Assembly: GCA_031127185.1 (NCBI GenBank) | Contig: JARIET010000087.1 | Coordinates: forward strand, 1 to 9,652 | Length of the DNA stretch: 9,652 nucleotides | Source of the DNA: Gemmatimonadota bacterium | GTDB taxonomy: Bacteria; Gemmatimonadota; Gemmatimonadetes; Gemmatimonadales; Gemmatimonadaceae | Reading direction: 5' to 3' | The notes under the pieces: model-generated | The model's input: the letters and a program-made list of their open reading frames with translations, nothing else | Told to the model about the DNA's origin: nothing | The model's database searches: none | Shown: piece after piece, positions 6,394 through 9,652 of the stretch | Layout of the letters: each line of letters starts with the position of its first letter | Position numbering within the stretch: the stretch's first letter is position 1 | Translations under genes and position numbers: made by a program

Positions 6394-6745
6394 GCTCCGT
6401 CGGGGTGAAGGGCTTGAGCAGGATCGATACGGTGTCCTGCGTTGCGTGTTCGTCGGTTGTCGCTTCCACCGCACCGGTGACCAGGATCACGCGCAGGTCG
6501 GCGCGCTTCCCGATCAAGCCGTCCAACGTCGCCCGGCCGCCGCTCGTCCCCGGCAAGTTCCAGTCGAGGAGGACGAGCGCGATATCTGGCGCGTGGAGGT
6601 CAAACAGGTGGAGTCCCTCCTGCCCGGAGCTGGCAAGGAGCGTCTCGTATCCAAACTGCTTGAGCAAGCGATCAATTACCTTGCGGATTCCTGGCTCATC
6701 ATCAATGACGAGGATCTTCTGAGCTGCGTGGACGTGGGCACTCAT
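6359..6745 (-). CDS. Single-domain response regulator (REC only)
   Basis: A 128-residue receiver with no output domain, so it acts as a phosphate shuttle or by protein contact, in the manner of CheY or Spo0F. All receiver residues are present: the acid pair D15/D16 (ILVIDDEPG), the phosphoacceptor D61 (LLDWNLPG), T90 (LVTGA) and K111 (LLKPF). It stops right after the last receiver helix. The chosen ATG overlaps the stop of the REC-EAL gene by 4 bases (ATGA), making it second in a two-gene unit. A more upstream ATG in frame would add 44 residues lying over the EAL gene and is unlikely. No good ribosome binding site precedes it, consistent with translational coupling. Its 3' end overlaps the histidine kinase gene on the other strand. 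The kinase partner is unknown; either neighbouring kinase is possible. Confidence 0.9.
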   Translation of the reverse strand: MSAHVHAAQKILVIDDEPGIRKVIDRLLKQFGYETLLASSGQEGLHLFDLHAPDIALVLLDWNLPGTSGGRATLDGLIGKRADLRVILVTGAVEATTDEHATQDTVSILLKPFTPTELMLAVRTVLGA

Positions 6746-7983
6746 TGCCGGAGCCCCGGAGCCGACGAGTGGAGATTCCATTGCGCCGACCAGGCCAGAA
6801 ACCCGTCCTCGGTCATCGGGCGTGCCGTAAAGAAGCCCTGCATCTCCTCGCAGCCCAACCCCTGCAGCAAGTCCCATTCGGGGCGCTGCTGAATGCCCTC
6901 GGCGACTGAGGTCATCTGCAGATTACGGGCGAGGGCGACGCTGGCCTCAACCACGGACCGCTTGGACGTCGATTCCGTGGAACCGTGTACGAACTGACGA
7001 TCGATCTTCAGCTGATTGAACGGCAAGCGGCGCAACTGCGACAAGCCCGATTGCCCGGTGCCGAAGTCGTCGATGGCCAGATTGAAGTCCTTGAGGCGTA
7101 GGCGCGTCGCCACCTCGAGCATGCGGATCGCATTTTCGGCGACGGACCGCTCGGTCAATTCAAGGGTGACGCGATTCGGAGCGGTTCCCGATTCAAGCAC
7201 AATCGCCTCGACCCGGTCCGGCAAGGTGACATCGTCAAAAGCCCCCGCGTGCACGTTGACGGCCACGTCGAGGTCCATCCCGCTTTCCCGGGCGCGCCCG
7301 GCGAACGCTATAGCTTCGCCGAGCGTGAAGTTCAGCAACCACTCGCCTAGCGGTTTCGAGGCCTCGCACATCGCAACGAAGATGTCGGGAGTGACCGTGC
7401 CGTAATCTGGATGGCGCCAGCGGGCGAGGGCTTCCACGCCGGCGACGCGGCCCGTTGCCATGTTGATCTTCGGTTGGTACAAGAGGTGCAAGGCACCGGA
7501 GGGTAGTGCCTCCCGCAGCTTGTCATGCGGGACCGGGCTCGCCGTTTTCCGTTTCGGCGCGTCGCCAAAGATGCCAGTGTTCAGCAGCGGCTGCAGTTTT
7601 TCCACTGTCAACGGCTTGGCGACGGCGCCTAACACACGCAGGCCCTGCTCCTCAGCCAATTGGGACGACGTCTCGAGCACGCGTTCGGGTTCCATGCTCA
7701 ACAGTATCACCGCGGTCTCCAGCCGCATTTCGGAGAAGGCGCGAATCAACTCGATGCCGTCGGTGTTGGGCATCTTGAGGTCGCAGAGAATCAGGTCGAA
7801 CGCGCAGCCCGGCGCGGTGACCCGTGCCAGGGCCGCGCGGCCATCCTCTGCTTCCGAGACATTCACGATGCCGACAGACTTCAGTACGCGACGCACCCAC
7901 TTGCGCACGTGCTCCTGGTCGTCAATCACCAGGACGCGCAGGGCAGCGTTTCGGTCGAGGGCCGTAGCCGTTGCATCTACCAT
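6742..7983 (-). CDS. REC-EAL response regulator, predicted c-di-GMP phosphodiesterase
   Basis: Predicted to hydrolyse cyclic-di-GMP to pGpG under control of receiver phosphorylation. The protein has 413 residues. REC (about 15-135) has D21/D22, phosphoacceptor D68 (CDLKMPN), S96 in the Thr/Ser position and K123. EAL (about 155-400) keeps the catalytic set: E184 in the EAL motif (GVEALARW), N243 (AVNVHAG), E275 and E278 (LELTER), D305/D306 (DDFGTG), K326 and D328 (LKIDR) and E362 (AEG). No GGDEF domain is present. The architecture matches Pseudomonas RocR, an active phosphodiesterase, so activity is likely. One deviation is AEGIQ in place of the usual AEGVE. The ATG at 7983 has AGGTGA (complement of 7989-7994) 5 bases upstream; a GTG at 8019 would add 12 residues and is less likely. 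It is first of a two-gene - strand unit. Confidence 0.92.
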   Translation of the reverse strand: MVDATATALDRNAALRVLVIDDQEHVRKWVRRVLKSVGIVNVSEAEDGRAALARVTAPGCAFDLILCDLKMPNTDGIELIRAFSEMRLETAVILLSMEPERVLETSSQLAEEQGLRVLGAVAKPLTVEKLQPLLNTGIFGDAPKRKTASPVPHDKLREALPSGALHLLYQPKINMATGRVAGVEALARWRHPDYGTVTPDIFVAMCEASKPLGEWLLNFTLGEAIAFAGRARESGMDLDVAVNVHAGAFDDVTLPDRVEAIVLESGTAPNRVTLELTERSVAENAIRMLEVATRLRLKDFNLAIDDFGTGQSGLSQLRRLPFNQLKIDRQFVHGSTESTSKRSVVEASVALARNLQMTSVAEGIQQRPEWDLLQGLGCEEMQGFFTARPMTEDGFLAWSAQWNLHSSAPGLRQ

Positions 7984-8217
7984 GACAGTCACCTGAAAAC
8001 CCGCGTCGGCGGGGCCCACCGTACGTCCGGTTGAAGTACTTGGATGTGCTCCGTCGGTTCAGCTTACAAGTCTGCTGCCAGCCCGGGCAACCAGCGTGCG
8101 GAATCCGGTCACCCTCTGCGGCGATTGGTTGCCGAACATCGCGCACGTGTTGTAGGGTACGCAGGGTCGTGAAGTCGTGGGTACGCCCGAAGCCGGTCCA
8201 CCAGTCGGAGGGCAGAC
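7984..8217 (-). promoter_or_regulatory. Divergent intergenic region with a candidate promoter for the REC-EAL operon
   Basis: This 234-base spacer separates the - strand REC-EAL unit from the + strand PAS kinase and must hold promoters for both unless either is read from elsewhere. The best - strand candidate is TTGCCC (complement of 8085-8090), 16 bases, then TGTAAG (complement of 8063-8068), each 4 of 6 matches to the sigma70 boxes. It would give a leader of about 70 bases. An 8-base palindrome aagtactt (8034-8041) lies downstream of that promoter and could be an operator, though it is short. On the + strand no convincing promoter was found. No tRNA, small-RNA signature or terminator was recognised. 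Confidence 0.3.
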
Positions 8218-9652
8218 GTGCAGGCAGCCAAGAGTGCCATGCCGCCGCTCGGAGCGCCGAACGGTGGCGACTCCGGATTTGAGGGGTTTTTCAACGCTAT
8301 CCCGCACGCGGTGGTTATCGCTGATCCCGTCGGCACCATCCAATTGGTCAATGCCGCTGCGGAGAACCTACTTGGGTACGTGGCGTCAGAGCTGATCGGC
8401 CAATCAGTCGAAGTGCTGGTCCCTGCGGATGTTCGCGCAGGACATGCTGTGGCGCGATCCCAGTTTGGGCCGGGAGCGCACAGCCCGATGCAGGGCACGT
8501 CGCGCACGCTGAGGGCGGTGCGCAAGGACGGCACCCAATTCGCGGCGGTCATCGGCATCTCACACTGGGCATCGGCGCACGGGCCCCGGCTCATTGCCTG
8601 CATTCTGGACGACGAGGCCCGCCAGAGTGCTGAACGGGTGGCCGCAGCCGAACACCGCGCGGCGGTGGAGGCCGGTGAGTTGAGTCAGGCTGTGATGTTC
8701 TCGGCGCCGTTCGGCATCATACTGTACGACGCCGATTCGGGTGAGTGCGTGTCGGCAAATGCCGCCGCCTCGACAATCACGGGCGTCGCGCACGAGGTGC
8801 TGCGCGCGCAGCGATTTCGCGACATCGCTTCATGGCGTGAGTCGGGAATGCTGGACGCCGCCGAAGAGTCGCTGGCAACAAACGAGCACGTCACCCGTGA
8901 CATCGAGATGGTGACCACAGCCGGCAAGGCGGTGTCACTGACGTGTGAGTTCCTCTCCATCACGCTCCGCGAACGGCCGTTGCTCGTGCTAATGATGAAC
9001 GATCGGACTGAGCGCCGGACGCTGGAAGCCCAGCTGCGGGTTGCGCAGAAGATGGAGGCAGTCGGTCAGCTCGCCGGCGGAGTGGCCCACGACTTCAACA
9101 ACCTGCTCACGGTGATCGGCACGTATTCCAGCCTGATGCTCGAGGAGACCCCCGAGGGCGATCCGCGACGCGAAGATCTCGAAGAGATTTTCAGTGCCGC
9201 CCAACGCGCCGCCACGTTGACGCGGCAGCTCCTTGCGTTCGGTCGGCGGCAGTTGCTCGATGCCCGTCGAATAAACATGAATGAAGTCGTCAGCGACCTT
9301 GAGAAAATGTTGCGCCGGGTTCTCTCTGCGCAGATTGCCCTCGACGTCGTGCTCGAGCCGGATCTTGGCCTGGTGCATGCGGATCCCGGGCAGGTGGAGC
9401 AGGCCGTGCTGAACCTGGTCGTGAACGCGCGCGACGCGATGCCGTCCGGCGGTCGCCTTGTGATCGAGACACTCAATGTCGTCAGTCCGCCCGACTCAGA
9501 TCAGGCTGGCGGACGGCCCAGCATAGGGCGCCGACGCGAACCTCGCCACCGGGTCGCCGTGCGCGTGACAGACACCGGTTTTGGGATGGACGACGCGACG
9601 CTGTCGCGGATCTTCGAGCCATTCTACACCACAAAGGAAGCCGGGAAGGGTT
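8218..9652 (+). CDS. PAS-PAS histidine kinase, 3' end beyond the window
   Basis: A cytoplasmic sensor kinase; 478 residues are visible and the frame is open at the window end. PAS1 (about 22-132) includes AIPHAVVIAD, NAAAENLLGY and VRKDGTQF. A short helix (about 133-156) leads to a second, weaker PAS-like domain (about 157-265, with APFGIILYDADSG). HisKA follows, with H-box LAGGVAHDFNNLLTV (H291). The ATPase domain shows N-box NARDAMPSGG (N403), G1 box DTGFGM (452-457) and FEPFYTTKEAGKG, where the window ends inside the G2 box. There is no membrane segment, so the ligand is probably intracellular (PAS domains can bind haem, flavin or small molecules; no specific site was identified). GTG at 8218 has GGAGGG (8207-8212) 5 bases upstream; ATG at 8239 is the alternative. 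A C-terminal receiver domain, common in this class, may follow outside the window. Confidence 0.9.
   Translation, partial: MQAAKSAMPPLGAPNGGDSGFEGFFNAIPHAVVIADPVGTIQLVNAAAENLLGYVASELIGQSVEVLVPADVRAGHAVARSQFGPGAHSPMQGTSRTLRAVRKDGTQFAAVIGISHWASAHGPRLIACILDDEARQSAERVAAAEHRAAVEAGELSQAVMFSAPFGIILYDADSGECVSANAAASTITGVAHEVLRAQRFRDIASWRESGMLDAAEESLATNEHVTRDIEMVTTAGKAVSLTCEFLSITLRERPLLVLMMNDRTERRTLEAQLRVAQKMEAVGQLAGGVAHDFNNLLTVIGTYSSLMLEETPEGDPRREDLEEIFSAAQRAATLTRQLLAFGRRQLLDARRINMNEVVSDLEKMLRRVLSAQIALDVVLEPDLGLVHADPGQVEQAVLNLVVNARDAMPSGGRLVIETLNVVSPPDSDQAGGRPSIGRRREPRHRVAVRVTDTGFGMDDATLSRIFEPFYTTKEAGKG

Noticed and set aside
6257..6892. 211-residue + strand frame over the lone receiver gene
   Set aside because: It is a shadow of the response regulator and EAL genes, which carry complete catalytic motifs on the - strand.
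8129..8158. Promoter for the second kinase (TTGCCG, 18 bases, TAGGGT)
   Set aside because: The -10 box matches at only 3 of 6 positions and the spacing is not ideal; too weak to call.

Overview
This is a GC-rich bacterial chromosomal segment of about 9.65 kb with a conserved housekeeping half (positions 1 to about 5420) and a signal-transduction half (about 5416 to the end). Gene order (infC-rpmI-rplT-pheS-pheT-coiled coil-zapA), protein style and two kinases with the 'GGVAHDFNNLLTV' histidine box suggest an environmental Gram-negative, possibly Gemmatimonadota. That assignment comes from recognising gene style and order; no rRNA or other marker here settles it.

Positions 1-259 are the untranslated leader of infC. 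It contains a strong intrinsic terminator (199-235) only 25 bases before the infC start. Upstream segments can pair with its arms in mutually exclusive ways, as expected of a transcription attenuator. From 260 to 6393 eight genes run on the + strand with almost no space between them. They are infC (translation initiation factor IF3, with a probable AUU start), rpmI (bL35), rplT (bL20), pheS and pheT (phenylalanyl-tRNA synthetase), a small coiled-coil protein in the position of ZapB, zapA (cell division), and a membrane-anchored sensor-less histidine kinase. Junctions are 19, 12 and 6 bases, then overlaps of 4, about 17, 4 and 4 bases. One leader could therefore set output for translation, division and a signalling kinase together.

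On the - strand, converging on the kinase and overlapping its 3' end by 35 bases, lies a two-gene unit: a REC-EAL cyclic-di-GMP phosphodiesterase (6742-7983) followed by a single-domain response regulator (6359-6745), joined by a 4-base ATGA overlap. A 234-base divergent spacer (7984-8217) separates this unit from a second + strand kinase (8218 to beyond the window end). That kinase has two N-terminal PAS-like domains and a core closely resembling the first kinase, and is cut off inside the ATP-binding domain. The likely picture is a small phosphorelay in which one or both kinases phosphorylate the two receiver proteins and thereby tune c-di-GMP breakdown. The pairing of kinases and receivers is inference from proximity only.

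I saw no mobile elements, CRISPR arrays, tRNA or rRNA genes, or pseudogenes. The most interesting items are the infC leader attenuator, the AUU start, and the placement of a kinase translationally coupled to zapA.
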